Assembly: GCA_019449635.1 (NCBI GenBank)
Contig: JAGRPI010000030.1
Coordinates: 62,001 to 126,000 of the forward strand
Origin: Candidatus Ferrigenium bremense
GTDB lineage: Bacteria; Pseudomonadota; Gammaproteobacteria; Burkholderiales; Gallionellaceae
Direction of reading: 5' to 3'
DNA: 64,000 nt
Below the pieces are notes generated by a model, which searched no databases, was not told the DNA's origin, and saw nothing but the letters and a program-made list of their open reading frames with translations. Of this stretch, positions 42,620 to 54,833 are shown piece after piece (within the stretch, counting starts at the first letter, position 1; every line of letters starts with the position of its first letter). The position numbers and the translations under genes are program-made.

Positions 42620-43030
42620 CTAAAACGGCTTGACGGTGACCAGAATGACGATGGCTGCCAGCAGCAAGACGGGGGCCTCGTTGAGCCAGCGGTAGAAGAT
42701 ATGGCTGCGCGTGTTCCGGTCGGCGGCGAATTGCCTGAGCAGATGGCCGCAGTAGTAGTGGTAGCCGAGCAGCAGCAAGACCAGCAGGAGCTTGGCGTGC
42801 ATCCAGCCACCGCCGATGCCGTAGCCCAGCCATAACCACAGGCCGAAACCGACGGCCAGCCAGGCGATCGGCGTGGCGAAGCGGTACAGCTTGCGCTCCA
42901 TCAACTTCAGCCGCGCGATTTCGGCAGGCTCGGTCGCCATCGCATGGTTCACGAAGATGCGCGGCAAATAGAACAGCCCGGCGAACCAGCTCACCACGAA
43001 AATGATGTGAAACGCCTTAACCCACAACAT
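42620..43030 (-). CDS. hemJ: CopD/HemJ-family membrane protein
   Basis: MLWVKAFHIIFVVSWFAGLFYLPRIFVNH. Confidence 0.85.
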   Translation of the reverse strand: MLWVKAFHIIFVVSWFAGLFYLPRIFVNHAMATEPAEIARLKLMERKLYRFATPIAWLAVGFGLWLWLGYGIGGGWMHAKLLLVLLLLGYHYYCGHLLRQFAADRNTRSHIFYRWLNEAPVLLLAAIVILVTVKPF

Positions 43031-43174
43031 AAAACACCTCTATAAATCCATTTTCCGGGCGAATCGCGGCGTCGCGTGCTCGCTCACTCCTCGTCTATCT
43101 ATCCGATATGCCTCGTCGTTCGCTGTGCGGCTCCTTGCGCTTCATCCCGCAAAACGAATTTCTAGAGGTGTTTT
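43031..43174. mobile_element. MITE-like family B element, copy 2
   Basis: aaaacacctctataaat ... atttctagaggtgtttt TIRs; interior is reverse complement of copy 1. Confidence 0.8.
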
Positions 43175-43182
43175 GGATATTT

Positions 43183-43968
43183 TTACTGGGACAGTCTTTT
43201 CCTGAACAATACCAGCGACACGTAAAAACCCAGCAGCGCGTAACCCAGCAACACGATGATATGCCACAGGAACTGCGGCGGAATCACGTCATTCAACAGT
43301 GGGCGCGCCAAGTTGATTGCGTGCGTCAGCGGCAGGATGGCCGATACAGTTTGCAGCAACGGCGGCAGCTGGTCGACCGGAAAAAACACGCCGCATAATA
43401 GCACCATCGGCGTGATCACCAGCGTGAAGTAGTACATGAAGAAGTCATATCCGGGTGCGATGGCGGTCATGATCAGCCCGAGCGAAGCGAAGCACAGGCC
43501 GACCAGCAGCGAAAGCGGGATGAGCCACAGCGTCAGCGGCGAATGCGACAACCCGAGCAGCCAGATGACCGCCAGCACCGCCAGGCCGGACAGCAGGCTT
43601 TTGCTTGCCGCCCAGACGATTTCCGAAAACACTATGTCGTCCAGCGTGATCGGTGTGTTGAGGATCGCCTCCCAGGTGCGCTGTTCGTGCATGCGCGCGA
43701 AACCGGAATACAACGCCTCGAAACTGGCGCTGTTCATCGTGCTGTAGCACACCGTCCCGGCGGCGAGAAAGGCGATATAGGACATGCCGCCGATTTCAGG
43801 CAGCATCCCGCCCAGCCCGTAACCCAAGCCCAGCATGTAGATCACCGGGTCGGCGAGATGGCCGAGTATCGACGAGCCAGCCATTTTTTTCCACACCATG
43901 AAATTGCGCCGCCAGATCGGGACGAAGCGCAGGCTGAAGCGCGGCAAGGCGAAGATATTCATTTTCAT
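43183..43968 (-). CDS. ABC-2 type transporter permease (NodJ-like)
   Basis: [40 protein letters not shown] overlap with ATPase gene. Confidence 0.85.
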   Translation of the reverse strand: MKMNIFALPRFSLRFVPIWRRNFMVWKKMAGSSILGHLADPVIYMLGLGYGLGGMLPEIGGMSYIAFLAAGTVCYSTMNSASFEALYSGFARMHEQRTWEAILNTPITLDDIVFSEIVWAASKSLLSGLAVLAVIWLLGLSHSPLTLWLIPLSLLVGLCFASLGLIMTAIAPGYDFFMYYFTLVITPMVLLCGVFFPVDQLPPLLQTVSAILPLTHAINLARPLLNDVIPPQFLWHIIVLLGYALLGFYVSLVLFRKRLSQ

Positions 43969-44879
43969 TCGCGCATCTCGCGGCCGGTCAGTTTCAAAAA
44001 TACATCTTCCAGGTTTGCCGGGCGGTGCAGGTAGCGCAATTGCGGACGCTGCTGCAATTCCCGCAACAGCGGCTGCGCATCCTGCACGTAGCAAAATACC
44101 GATTCGCCGCTCACCTCGAAGCGTTGCGCATGCTGTGCCGCATGGCTTTGCGCCCATGCCGCCGCGTGCTCGCCGAATACTTCGACCACCTGCGGCTCGA
44201 TGTTGCGTTCGATCAGTTCGCGCGGCGAACCTTCGCTGATGATGTGCCCGTTGTCCATCACCGCGAGGCGGTGGCAGAGCCGCTCCGCCTCGTCCATGAA
44301 ATGCGTGGTGAGCAGCAGCGTCTTGCCGCGCGCGTTCAGTTCGCGCAGGCGTTGCCAGATCAGGTGGCGCGCCTGCGGGTCGAGGCCGGTGGTCGGCTCG
44401 TCGAGGAAGATGACTTCCGGATCGTTCACCAGGGCGCGCGCCAGGGTCAGCCGCCGTTTCATCCCGCCTGACAGGGTCGGCACCTTGGCGTCGCGCTTGT
44501 GGGTGAGGTTGGCGAACTCCAGCAGCTCCGGCAAACGCGCCTCGATCGCCTTGTCGCTCATGCCGAAGTAGCGCCCGTACACCAGCAGGTTTTCCGCCAC
44601 CGTGAAATCCGGATCGAGATTGTCCATCTGTGGCACCACGCCGACGCGCAGCCGCGCGCCGCGCGCTTCTTCCGGCACGGCGTGATCCAGCAGTTGCAAT
44701 TCACCCGCATCAGGTTCGATCAGGCCGAGCAGCAGGCGCAAGGTAGTGGTCTTGCCCGCGCCGTTCGGCCCCAGCAGGCCGAAGCATTCGCCGCGCCGGA
44801 TGGACAGATTCAAGCCATCCACCACCGTCTGTCCGCCATAACATTTGCGCAGGTTGCGCGCGCTCATCACCGCATTCAC
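43965..44879 (-). CDS. ABC transporter ATP-binding protein (NodI-like)
   Basis: [47 protein letters not shown]. Confidence 0.9.
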   Translation of the reverse strand: MNAVMSARNLRKCYGGQTVVDGLNLSIRRGECFGLLGPNGAGKTTTLRLLLGLIEPDAGELQLLDHAVPEEARGARLRVGVVPQMDNLDPDFTVAENLLVYGRYFGMSDKAIEARLPELLEFANLTHKRDAKVPTLSGGMKRRLTLARALVNDPEVIFLDEPTTGLDPQARHLIWQRLRELNARGKTLLLTTHFMDEAERLCHRLAVMDNGHIISEGSPRELIERNIEPQVVEVFGEHAAAWAQSHAAQHAQRFEVSGESVFCYVQDAQPLLRELQQRPQLRYLHRPANLEDVFLKLTGREMRE

Positions 44880-45511
44880 GGCCGCACCCCGAAGTGCCGC
44901 GCCACGATCTGCCTGATCTGCGTCAGCCGTCCGTGGAAGAAATGGTCCGCCCCTGCCAGAACGACAATCGGCAGTTGCTGCGGTCGTGCCCAGTGCAGCA
45001 CCGCATCCAGCTCCACCACCTCGTCCAGATCGCCGTGGATCAGCAAGGTGTCGGCGGGTACCTGCGGCATGCCTGTCCTGAGCTCTGTCGAAGGGGCGAA
45101 CCGCCCCACGGCGGGTGCGACCAGCACCAGATGTTGCGGCTGCAGCTCTTCGGCAGCGCGCACCTGTACATAGCCGCCGAAGGAGAATCCCGCGCCGATC
45201 AGCGGTAAGCCCGGGTATTCGCTGCGCATGAAATTGGCGGCGGCTATCGCGTCCTGCGCCTCGCCGTTGCCCTGGTCGTAGCTGCCGGCACTTTCTCCCA
45301 CGCCGCGAAAGTTGAAGCGCAACGCGGCAAAGCCCAGCTCGCGGAAAGCGCCGGCCAGCGTGGTGACCACCTTGTTGTCCATCGTTCCGCCCATGGTAGG
45401 CAGCGGATGCGCAACCACGGCAACCGCGCGCGGTGCCGCATCGGGCAAATGCAGCATGCCTTCCAGCCGGCCGGCTGCCCCGGCAAAGGTTATTTTTCGT
45501 TGTGTTGCCAA
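44876..45511 (-). CDS. Alpha/beta hydrolase, with a short in-frame repeat-derived insertion
   Basis: [45 protein letters not shown]. Confidence 0.85.
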   Translation of the reverse strand: MATQRKITFAGAAGRLEGMLHLPDAAPRAVAVVAHPLPTMGGTMDNKVVTTLAGAFRELGFAALRFNFRGVGESAGSYDQGNGEAQDAIAAANFMRSEYPGLPLIGAGFSFGGYVQVRAAEELQPQHLVLVAPAVGRFAPSTELRTGMPQVPADTLLIHGDLDEVVELDAVLHWARPQQLPIVVLAGADHFFHGRLTQIRQIVARHFGVRP

Positions 45512-45543
45512 ATTGGCCTCTGGGGTCCGGCAGATGGCCGGAA

Positions 45544-45927
45544 TTATTTTTGCTGGATCAGCTCGATCTTGTAACCGTCCGGGTCTTCGGCGAACGCGAT
45601 CACCGTGCTGCCGTGTTTCATTGGCCCCGCTTCGCGCACCACCTTGCCGCCGCGCTGCCTGATTTTTTCGCAGGCGGCGTAGGCGTCTTCCACCTCGATC
45701 GCGATGTGGCCAAAGGCGTTGCCGATCTCGTATTTTTCCACGCCCCAGTTATGGGTGAGCTCGATCACCGCGCTGCGGGCTTCATCGCCGAAGCCGACAA
45801 AGGCCAGGGTAAATTTCCCGTCCGGGTAGTCGGTACGGCGCAGCAATTCCATGCCGAGCACGCCGGTATAGAAAGCGAGCGATTTTTCCAGATCGGCTAC
45901 GCGCAACATGGTGTGCAGGATGCGCAT
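45544..45927 (-). CDS. gloA: Lactoylglutathione lyase
   Basis: [31 protein letters not shown]. Confidence 0.93.
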   Translation of the reverse strand: MRILHTMLRVADLEKSLAFYTGVLGMELLRRTDYPDGKFTLAFVGFGDEARSAVIELTHNWGVEKYEIGNAFGHIAIEVEDAYAACEKIRQRGGKVVREAGPMKHGSTVIAFAEDPDGYKIELIQQK

Positions 45928-46008
45928 CGGGGCTCCACTCTTTTGAAATTGTCTTTGGGTTATAGGGTAAAATGCCTGCCCGTAAGCGCATTTTACCATT
46001 GCCCTGCC

Positions 46009-46845
46009 ATGTCCGAATCATTCCCTCTCGTAATGAGCTTTGCCGCCACCGATCCCAGCGGCGGAGCCGGGCTGCAGGCTGACTTGTTGACCATTTCCAG
46101 CATGGGTTGCCACCCGTTGTCGGTGGTCACGGCCATCACCGTGCAGGACACCAGTGGGGTGGATGATGTGCTGCCGATCGATCCGGAGTGGGTGGTGGAC
46201 CAGGCGCGCGCGATGCTGGAGGATGTGCCGGTGGCGGCATTCAAGATCGGCCTGCTCGGCAGCGTGGAAAACATCGCGGCCATTGCCGAAGTGATGGCGG
46301 ATTACCCGGATATCCCGCTGGTGCTCGATCCGGTGCTGGCTTCGGGGCGCGGCGATGAGTTGGCGAATGACGATATGCTGGATGCGATGCGCGAACTGCT
46401 GATCCCGCAGACCACCATCATCACGCCGAACAGCATGGAGGCGCGCCGCCTCGCGCTGGACGAGAACAACGAAGAGGACGATCCGACCCTCGAGGAGTGC
46501 GCCAAGCGCCTTTTGCTCATGGGTTGCGAGTATGTGCTGATCACCGGCACGCACGAGCAAACGCCCAAGGTCATCAACACCTTGTACGGCGAACATGGGG
46601 TGATAAGCAGCGATAGTTGGGCGCGCCTGCCGGGGATTTATCACGGCTCGGGCTGCACGCTGGCCTCCGCGATTGCGGCTTTGCTGGCGCAGGGCGTGGA
46701 CGTGCCGGAGGCGGTCAAGGAGGCGCAGGAATACACCTGGCAGACCCTGAGTGCGGGTTTTCGTCCCGGCATGGGGCAGCACATCCCGGACCGTTTGTTC
46801 TGGGCGCGTGGCGAAGAGGATGAGTCACCTGAACGGCCCAATTAG
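46009..46845 (+). CDS. thiD: Hydroxymethylpyrimidine kinase/phosphomethylpyrimidine kinase
   Basis: [39 protein letters not shown]. Confidence 0.92.
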   Translation: MSESFPLVMSFAATDPSGGAGLQADLLTISSMGCHPLSVVTAITVQDTSGVDDVLPIDPEWVVDQARAMLEDVPVAAFKIGLLGSVENIAAIAEVMADYPDIPLVLDPVLASGRGDELANDDMLDAMRELLIPQTTIITPNSMEARRLALDENNEEDDPTLEECAKRLLLMGCEYVLITGTHEQTPKVINTLYGEHGVISSDSWARLPGIYHGSGCTLASAIAALLAQGVDVPEAVKEAQEYTWQTLSAGFRPGMGQHIPDRLFWARGEEDESPERPN

Positions 46846-46889
46846 AGGCAGGGTCGAAAAGACCATCCCCATACGGGGATGACGGTTGC

Positions 46890-46926
46890 CTCCTCCCCCG
46901 CGAGCGGGGGAGGATTGAGGAGAGGG
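46890..46926. repeat. CCTCCTCCCCCGCGAGCGGGGGAGG-type repeat between thiD and thiE
   Basis: cctcctcccccgcgagcgggggaggattgaggagaggg. Confidence 0.8.
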
Positions 46927-46932
46927 TGAAAA

Positions 46933-47577
46933 GTGGGAAGAGATGAATCCCGTTCCGTTGCCCGGCAGCCTATAAGAGGCCTGTATGCGATCACGCCGGA
47001 CGAGACCGACACGGCGGAGCTGTTGCGCAAGGTGCGTCTGGCATTGCAGGGCGGGGCGCGGGTGTTGCAATATCGCAACAAGGCCGCCGCTGCGGCATTG
47101 CGCCTGAGGCAGGCAGAGGCGTTGCGCGGGCTGACGCGCAAATTTGCCGTGCCGTTGATCGTCAACGACGACGTTGCGCTGGCGCAGCAGGTGGATGCCG
47201 ATGGCGTGCATCTGGGCGGTGCGGATGGCAGTGTGGCGGAGGCGCGCGCGCTGCTGGGCGGCAGGCTGATCGGCGTGTCTTGTTATAATCGCCTGGCGCT
47301 GGCACATGAGGCGGCGAGTCTGGGCGCGGATTACGTGGCGTTCGGCAGCTTCTTTGCCTCCACGGTAAAGCCGGAAGCCGTGGTGGCCACGCCTGATTTG
47401 TTGCGCCAGGCGCGCGGCGAACTGGCGGTGCCGCTGGTGGCGATCGGCGGCATCACGCCGCAGAACGGCGCCCTGTTGCTGGAAGCCGGCGCCGATGCGC
47501 TGGCGGTGATTTCGGCGGTATTTGCCGCGCCGGATATTGAAGGTGCGGCAAGAGAATTTTCCAACCTATTTGAGTAA
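46933..47577 (+). CDS. thiE: Thiamine phosphate synthase
   Basis: [48 protein letters not shown]. Confidence 0.92.
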   Translation: MGRDESRSVARQPIRGLYAITPDETDTAELLRKVRLALQGGARVLQYRNKAAAAALRLRQAEALRGLTRKFAVPLIVNDDVALAQQVDADGVHLGGADGSVAEARALLGGRLIGVSCYNRLALAHEAASLGADYVAFGSFFASTVKPEAVVATPDLLRQARGELAVPLVAIGGITPQNGALLLEAGADALAVISAVFAAPDIEGAAREFSNLFE

Positions 47578-47588
47578 GGCAAATCAGC

Positions 47589-48869
47589 ATGACTTCGCAC
47601 AATCAAGAGTTGTTCAACGAATCCCAAAAAGTCATTCCCGGCGGGGTGAATTCGCCGGTGCGCGCGTTCCGCTCGGTCGGCGGCACGCCGCTGTTCTTCC
47701 AGCGCGGCCAGGGAGCCTACGTGTGGGACGCGGACGGCAAGAAATACACCGATTACGTCGGTTCATGGGGGCCGATGATCGTCGGGCATTGCCATCCCGA
47801 GGTGGTCAAGGCGGTGCAGGATGCGGCTGCGCAGGGCCTGGGTTTCGGCGCACCGACTGCGGCCGAACTGGAATTGGCCAACTTGTTGTGCAGGCTGCTG
47901 CCGAGCCTGGAGATGGTGCGTCTGGTGAGTTCCGGCACCGAAGCCACGATGTCGGCGATCCGCCTGGCGCGCGGCTTTACCGGACGTTCGCGCATCGTCA
48001 AGTTCGAGGGCTGTTATCACGGCCATTCCGACGGATTGCTGGTGAAGGCCGGCTCCGGCGCGCTGACCTTCGGCCAGCCGAGCTCTTCCGGCGTGCCGGC
48101 GGAGATCGCGGCGCTGACCACGGTGCTGGACTACAACGATGCCGCCGGCCTGGAAAAAGCCTTCGCCGCGATGGGCAAGGAGATCGCGGCGGTGATCGTC
48201 GAGCCGGTGGCGGGCAACATGAACCTGGTCGCGCCCAAGCGCGAATTCCTCGATGCGATGCGCAATCTATGCACCAAGCACGGTGCGGTGCTGATCCTCG
48301 ACGAGGTGATGACCGGCTTCCGCGTCGGCCTGCAGGGCGCGCAAGGCCATTACGGCATCAAGCCGGACCTGGTCACATTGGGCAAGGTGATGGGCGGCGG
48401 CCTGCCGGCGGCGGCCTTCGGCGGGCGGCGCGACATCATGCAATGCCTGGCGCCGCTCGGCGCGGTGTACCAGGCCGGCACGCTGTCCGGCAACCCGGTC
48501 GCGGTCGCGGCCGGCTTGGCCACGCTGAAGCTGGTGCAGACCCCCAGTTTCTACGAGCGCCTCGCGCAACTGGCGCAACAGCTCACCGAAGGCCTGACCG
48601 CGGCGGCGCAGAAACGCGGCATCCCGTTCTGCGCGCAATCGGTGGGCGGCATGTTCGGCCTGTATTTCAGCAAGTCGTTGCCGACCAGCTATGCCGAAGT
48701 GATGGGCTGCGACAAGGAAGCGTTCAACCGCTTCTTCCACGCCATGCTGGATGCGGGCCACTATCTCGCACCGTCGGCGTTCGAGGCGGGCTTCGTCTCC
48801 GCGGCGCATAGCGACGCGGACATCGCCGCGACGGTCGCCGCCGCCGACAAGATCTTCGCCAACTGGTAA
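47589..48869 (+). CDS. hemL: Glutamate-1-semialdehyde 2,1-aminomutase
   Basis: [43 protein letters not shown]. Confidence 0.96.
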   Translation: MTSHNQELFNESQKVIPGGVNSPVRAFRSVGGTPLFFQRGQGAYVWDADGKKYTDYVGSWGPMIVGHCHPEVVKAVQDAAAQGLGFGAPTAAELELANLLCRLLPSLEMVRLVSSGTEATMSAIRLARGFTGRSRIVKFEGCYHGHSDGLLVKAGSGALTFGQPSSSGVPAEIAALTTVLDYNDAAGLEKAFAAMGKEIAAVIVEPVAGNMNLVAPKREFLDAMRNLCTKHGAVLILDEVMTGFRVGLQGAQGHYGIKPDLVTLGKVMGGGLPAAAFGGRRDIMQCLAPLGAVYQAGTLSGNPVAVAAGLATLKLVQTPSFYERLAQLAQQLTEGLTAAAQKRGIPFCAQSVGGMFGLYFSKSLPTSYAEVMGCDKEAFNRFFHAMLDAGHYLAPSAFEAGFVSAAHSDADIAATVAAADKIFANW

Positions 48870-49517
48870 TGGGGTTGTTCTCTCAGGCGGCGTTCTACAC
48901 CACCGTCAACCATTTGCGCGACCTGCCGCAGCATGGCGGCAGGGAGGTGGCGTTCGTCGGGCGTTCCAATGCGGGCAAGTCGAGCGCGATCAATACGCTG
49001 GCCAACCACACTCGGCTGGCCTACACCAGCAAGACGCCGGGGCGCACCCAGCATCTCAATTACTTTTCGCTGGGCGACAACAACTTCCTGGTGGACCTGC
49101 CCGGCTACGGCTACGCCAAGGTGCCGCCGGACGTGCAGCAGCATTGGGAACATCTGCTGAGCCAGTACCTGCAGACCCGCGAAGAACTGTGCGGCCTGGT
49201 GGTCATCATGGATGCGCGCCACCCGCTGACCGAGCTGGATGAGAACATGCTGGACTGGTTCGCGCCGACCGGCAAGCCGGTGCATATCCTGCTGACCAAA
49301 TCGGACAAACTCAGCCGACAGCAGGCCACATTGACCCTGAATCGCGTAAAATCCCATCTGGCCGAACATTTTGGTTCCGACATCACGCCCGCAAGCGGGC
49401 ATGAGTCTTCTCCGAAACGTTGTTTTCCGCAGTGTTCCGTGCAGTTGTTTTCCAGCCTGAAGAAGATCGGCATGGAAGAGGCGGAAGGGGTGATTGCGGG
49501 CTGGCTGAAAAACGAAT

Positions 49518-49519
<2 letters not shown>
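48869..49519 (+). CDS. engB: Ribosome biogenesis GTP-binding protein EngB/YsxC
   Basis: [40 protein letters not shown]. Confidence 0.94.
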
Positions 49520-50673
<1,154 letters not shown>

Positions 50674-50767
50674 TAGTAATGCTGCAAGTGTTGGGTTAAC
50701 ACTTATAAACCCACATGGATTGGGACGCACATCACAAGGATGCTTGGTCACTGCTCATAGGCAGCAA

Positions 50768-50853
50768 GCGTAGGGCGCAATAAGCGGAGCGCATTGCGCC
50801 GCCATGGTATCTTCACATCCGGCGGGTTACGCCTGCGGCTAACCCGCCCTACG
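50768..50853. repeat. Composite palindromic repeat between hemB and pirin gene
   Basis: cgtagggcgcaataagcggagcgcattgcgcc ... ggcgggttacgcctgcggctaacccgccctacg. Confidence 0.75.
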
Positions 50854-51547
50854 CCAAATCAAACAGCAACACCTCGGCATCACTCCCCGCCGCAAGACTG
50901 ACCAGCTCCTCATCGACATACATCAGCGCATCCCCCGCAACCAGTTCATGCCCGTTGGCCTGCACGCTGCCGCGCGCGACATGCAGGTAGGCGCGGCGTC
51001 CGGCGGGGATGGGATAGTCCAGCGTCTCTGCGCCGTCCAGCAGCGCCGTCGACAGCCGCGCATCCTGGTGGATAAGTAGCGAGCCGTCCGTCGCATCGGG
51101 TGAGGCCAGCAGGCACCAGCGCCCGCGCTTCGCCTCGTTCGGGAAGGTCTTTTGCCAGTAGCCCGGCGCAAGCCCCTGCTCGTCCGGCATGATCCATATC
51201 TGCAGCAGGTGCACCGCTTCGTCGTCCGATGGGTTGAATTCGCTGTGCTGCATGCCGCTGCCCGCGCACATTACCTGTATCTCGCCGGCGCGGATATCCT
51301 CGCCGTTGCCCATGCTGTCGCGGTGGTGCAGCCGGCCGGACAGGATATAGGTGATGATCTCCATGTCGCGGTGGCCGTGCGTATCGAAACCCGCTCCGGG
51401 CTGCACGATGTCTTCATTGATGACGCGCAGCGTGCCGAAGCGCTGATGTGCGGGGTCCTGGTAGTCGGCGAAGGAGAAGCTGTGCCAGCTTTCCAGCCAG
51501 CCGTGATGTGCGTGACCGCGTGCGTCTGCCTTGCGTAATGTGATCAT
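50849..51547 (-). CDS. Pirin family (YhaK-like) protein
   Basis: SWHSFSFADYQDPAHQRFGTLRVINEDIVQPGAGFDTHGHRDMEIITYILSG. Confidence 0.92.
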   Translation of the reverse strand: MITLRKADARGHAHHGWLESWHSFSFADYQDPAHQRFGTLRVINEDIVQPGAGFDTHGHRDMEIITYILSGRLHHRDSMGNGEDIRAGEIQVMCAGSGMQHSEFNPSDDEAVHLLQIWIMPDEQGLAPGYWQKTFPNEAKRGRWCLLASPDATDGSLLIHQDARLSTALLDGAETLDYPIPAGRRAYLHVARGSVQANGHELVAGDALMYVDEELVSLAAGSDAEVLLFDLA

Positions 51548-51610
51548 CGTAAACCTCCGGAAATCTGCCTAAGTTAAAAGGGAGCGGATCATTTTCGGTT
51601 TGTTTCGCAA

Positions 51611-51740
51611 TTATTGAGGTTTCCATAATTCGAGACACTCCTACCGTTCGGGCTGAGGTATCGAAGCCCATAGCTTGCAATGAGCTGCCCTTCGATACCT
51701 CAGGGCGAACGGATGTAATGATTTATGGAAACATCAATAA
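51611..51740. repeat. Nested inverted repeat: outer ttattgaggtttccataat arm plus family D copy 2 (51644-51712) inside
   Basis: Outer arms match 19/20; inner ccgttcgggctgaggtatcgaagccc ... gggcagct../cccttcgatacctcagggcgaacgg. Confidence 0.8.
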
Positions 51741-52345
51741 TCCGCCAGCAATGCCTCGACCGCCGCAATGTCCGCATGGGTCTCCGGGTGGCGGCTGCCG
51801 CTGTGGCGGGCGTTTTCGGGTAATACGATAACGTGTATCTGGATGCCGGATTCGCCGGTCAGGGTATAGCTCGGCACGGTCTCTTCATGCCCTCCTACGC
51901 GCACCTTCCATTCCCCGTCTGCGAATTCGATCTTGTGCTTGAGCAGGAACAGCAACACGGCTTTGGCATCGTCGGAAAATAGCACCAGGTTGATGTCCGA
52001 TTGCGCACCCGCCGTGCCGCTCAACACCGAACCGGTCAGGTAGGGATGGAACTCCGCCAGCAGGCGCATGGTGGCAAGGGCTTCTTCGTGCAGCCGGCGC
52101 AATATGCCCGGATGGCTTTCGCCCTGGAACAGGCTGCGGTAGCTGTGCAGCGCTTCATCCACTTCCTGGTTGCTGGGCAGGTGCTGGGTGTCCGCCGCAC
52201 CCAGTTGCCGGGCAGCCTTGCGTTTGGCGAAAGCATGATCGGTGATGCCATCTTCGGCCATCAACTTGGCGGCCAGATGCGCCAGTTGTTCGCGCATCAG
52301 GTCGCGTTTGTAAGCGTAATTCCTGGGGGTGTGTTGTTTGGGCAT
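51734..52345 (-). CDS. Hypothetical nucleotidyltransferase-like protein
   Basis: 203 aa; TGSVLSGTAGAQSDINLVLFSDD; ATG 52345. Confidence 0.6.
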   Translation of the reverse strand: MPKQHTPRNYAYKRDLMREQLAHLAAKLMAEDGITDHAFAKRKAARQLGAADTQHLPSNQEVDEALHSYRSLFQGESHPGILRRLHEEALATMRLLAEFHPYLTGSVLSGTAGAQSDINLVLFSDDAKAVLLFLLKHKIEFADGEWKVRVGGHEETVPSYTLTGESGIQIHVIVLPENARHSGSRHPETHADIAAVEALLADY

Positions 52346-52370
52346 GGGCGCATCTTCGGTGGTATCGGGG

Positions 52371-54683
52371 TCAGAGCAGTTGGTCCTTGATGGTGTCTGC
52401 CGGCCGGGTTTCTTCGTTTGGCGCGTGAGGCATCGCCTGCTCGGGCGGAATATTCTCCTGATAGAAATACTCGAACAGCGAGCCGTTCGGGTCGCGATAC
52501 CCTCCCTCGTTGATGCGCACGGTGACCATGTTGTCCGGCATGGCGTAAACGGCTTGCGGCACATCCTTGAGCGCTTTTTCCATATAGCCCATCCAGATCG
52601 GCAAGGCCGCACCGCCGCCGGTTTCCTTGTCGCCCAGGCTGCGCGGCTGGTCGAAACCCATCCAGGCAATGCCGACCAGGGTCGGTTGAAAGCCGCAGAA
52701 CCATGCGTCGACCGAATCGCTGGTGGTGCCGGTCTTTCCGGCCAGATCCTGGCGGCCGAGCTGCATGGCGCGGATGGCTGTGCCGTGCCTGACCACGTCC
52801 TGCATCATGTTGATCATGGTGAAGGCGTTGCGCACGTCGATGACCTGGTCTGCATCCTCGCCCGCTATAACCGGCTTGGCCTTGCTTAGCACATTGCCCT
52901 GGGCGTCTTCGATGCGCTGGATGAAGTAAGGGGTAACACGAAAGCCGCCGTTGGCGAAGATCGAGTAGCCGGCCAGCATTTGCATGGGGGTGACGGAGCC
53001 GGCTCCCAGCGCCATGGTCAGGTAAGGCGGGTGTTTGTCGGCGTCGAAGCCGAACTTGGTGAGGTAGTCCTGGGCATATTGCGGCGTTATGGCTTGCAGA
53101 ATGCGTATGGAAACCATGTTTTTTGACTTGGTCAAACCCTGGCGCATGCGTATCGGGCCGGCGAATTCGTTGTCGAAATTTTTTGGTTGCCAGGGTTCGC
53201 TGCCGGTTTGTTCGGCATCGAACATCAGGGGGGCGTCGTTGATCACCGTGGCGGGTGTGAAGCCTTTTTCCAGAGCGGCGGAATAAATAAAAGGTTTCAG
53301 GCTCGAACCCGGCTGCCGCCAAGCCTGCGTGATGCGGTTGAACTGGTTGCGGCTAAAGCTGAAACCGCCAATCAGCGCATGGATGGCGCCATCGCGCGGG
53401 TCGGCGGAAACGAAGGCAGCCTCAACTTGCGGAAGCTGGCTTATTTGCCAGACCTCCTTTTCATCTTTCTGCAGGCGGATGATCGAGCCGGGGTTGATGC
53501 GCTGGTTCAGGGCAACGGTTTTGCTCAGCGCGCGCAGGACGAAGCGCAGGGCATCGCCGCTGACCTCGGCAATTTCCCCTCCCTTGCAATAGGCGCGCAC
53601 CAGCTTGGGAGAGGCTTCCAGCACCACGGCAGGGATCAGTTCGTCGTCATCTGCGGCATCTTGCAGCGCTTCTTCCAGGTATTCTTCGCTGCTGCCTTTT
53701 TTCAGGTCGACAAAGCCTTCCGGGCCGCGGTAGCCGTGGCGGCGGTCATATTCCAGTACGCCGTTACGCACGGCCTGATGGGCGGCAAGCTGATCCTGCT
53801 GGCGAATGGTGGTATATACCTTGAAACCCTGCGTATAGGTATCTTCCTGGTATTTTTCATAAACGGCCTGACGGACCATTTCCGAGATGTAGTCCGACTT
53901 GACGCCGAATTCCTGGTTGCCGCGTTTAGCTACGATGGGTTGCTGTTGCGCGATGTGAAGCTGTTCGTCGTCGATGAAATGCAGTTCATGCATGCGACGC
54001 AGTACATAGGCTTGGCGCAGCTTGGCACGCTTCGGATTGACTACCGGGTTGTACGAGGAGGGTGCCTTGGGCAGACCGGCGAGCATGGCTGCTTCGGCGA
54101 CCGTGACTTGGCTGAGCGGTTTGCCGAAGTAAACCTGGGCCGCCGCTGCAAAGCCGTAGGCGCGCTGGCCAAGGTAGATCTGGTTAAAGTAGAGCTGCAG
54201 GATTTCGTCCTTGCTCAAGTTATGCTCGATCTTGAAAGCGAGCAACACCTCGTTGAATTTGCGCGTCATGGTTTTTTCCTTGGAAAGGAAAAAATTGCGC
54301 GCCACCTGCATGGTGATGGTGCTCGCTCCCTGTTTTGCGCCGCCGGAAGTAAAATTGGAAATTGCCGCGCGCAGGACGCCCATGTAATCTACTCCGCCAT
54401 GCTCGTAGAATCGATCGTCTTCGGCGGCAAGGATGGCTTTTTTCATTACGTCAGGCACCTCGGAAATTTTGACCAGGGCGCGCCGTTCCTCGCCGAATTC
54501 GCCGAGCAGTACGCCTTCGGTGCTGTACACGCGCAGCGGAATCTTGGGGTGGTAATCGGTAAGGGCCTCCAGTGAAGGCAGTGCCGGGTAGGCCAGCATA
54601 ACCGCCAAGCCGAGCAATATCGCCGGGAGCAAAAGCAGGGTTAGCGCGGCAAGAGCCGGGGTAAGCCAGGTGCGGGAAGGCAT
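52371..54683 (-). CDS. ponA: Penicillin-binding protein 1A
   Basis: GT51 (AILAAEDDRFYEHGGVDYMGVLRA, GASTITMQVARNFFLS) and transpeptidase (PGSSLKPFIYSAALEKG, LAGKTGTTSDSVDAWF); divergent from pilM. Confidence 0.95.
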   Translation of the reverse strand: MPSRTWLTPALAALTLLLLPAILLGLAVMLAYPALPSLEALTDYHPKIPLRVYSTEGVLLGEFGEERRALVKISEVPDVMKKAILAAEDDRFYEHGGVDYMGVLRAAISNFTSGGAKQGASTITMQVARNFFLSKEKTMTRKFNEVLLAFKIEHNLSKDEILQLYFNQIYLGQRAYGFAAAAQVYFGKPLSQVTVAEAAMLAGLPKAPSSYNPVVNPKRAKLRQAYVLRRMHELHFIDDEQLHIAQQQPIVAKRGNQEFGVKSDYISEMVRQAVYEKYQEDTYTQGFKVYTTIRQQDQLAAHQAVRNGVLEYDRRHGYRGPEGFVDLKKGSSEEYLEEALQDAADDDELIPAVVLEASPKLVRAYCKGGEIAEVSGDALRFVLRALSKTVALNQRINPGSIIRLQKDEKEVWQISQLPQVEAAFVSADPRDGAIHALIGGFSFSRNQFNRITQAWRQPGSSLKPFIYSAALEKGFTPATVINDAPLMFDAEQTGSEPWQPKNFDNEFAGPIRMRQGLTKSKNMVSIRILQAITPQYAQDYLTKFGFDADKHPPYLTMALGAGSVTPMQMLAGYSIFANGGFRVTPYFIQRIEDAQGNVLSKAKPVIAGEDADQVIDVRNAFTMINMMQDVVRHGTAIRAMQLGRQDLAGKTGTTSDSVDAWFCGFQPTLVGIAWMGFDQPRSLGDKETGGGAALPIWMGYMEKALKDVPQAVYAMPDNMVTVRINEGGYRDPNGSLFEYFYQENIPPEQAMPHAPNEETRPADTIKDQLL

Positions 54684-54833
54684 GTGCAGTTGTCCGAAAA
54701 GAGGTAATGATGATATGGTGCGCGAAATTATATCGGCTCTGCGGATAAAATGACCCCTTAAAAATAACTTTACATGATTTATAGTTATTGCTAGGATTTA
54801 AACCACTTTATACGGAAAAGCTCTAAACGGCCT

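Noticed and set aside
52297-53322. 341-aa minus ORF overlapping ponA
   Set aside because: Out-of-frame shadow of the ponA coding sequence.
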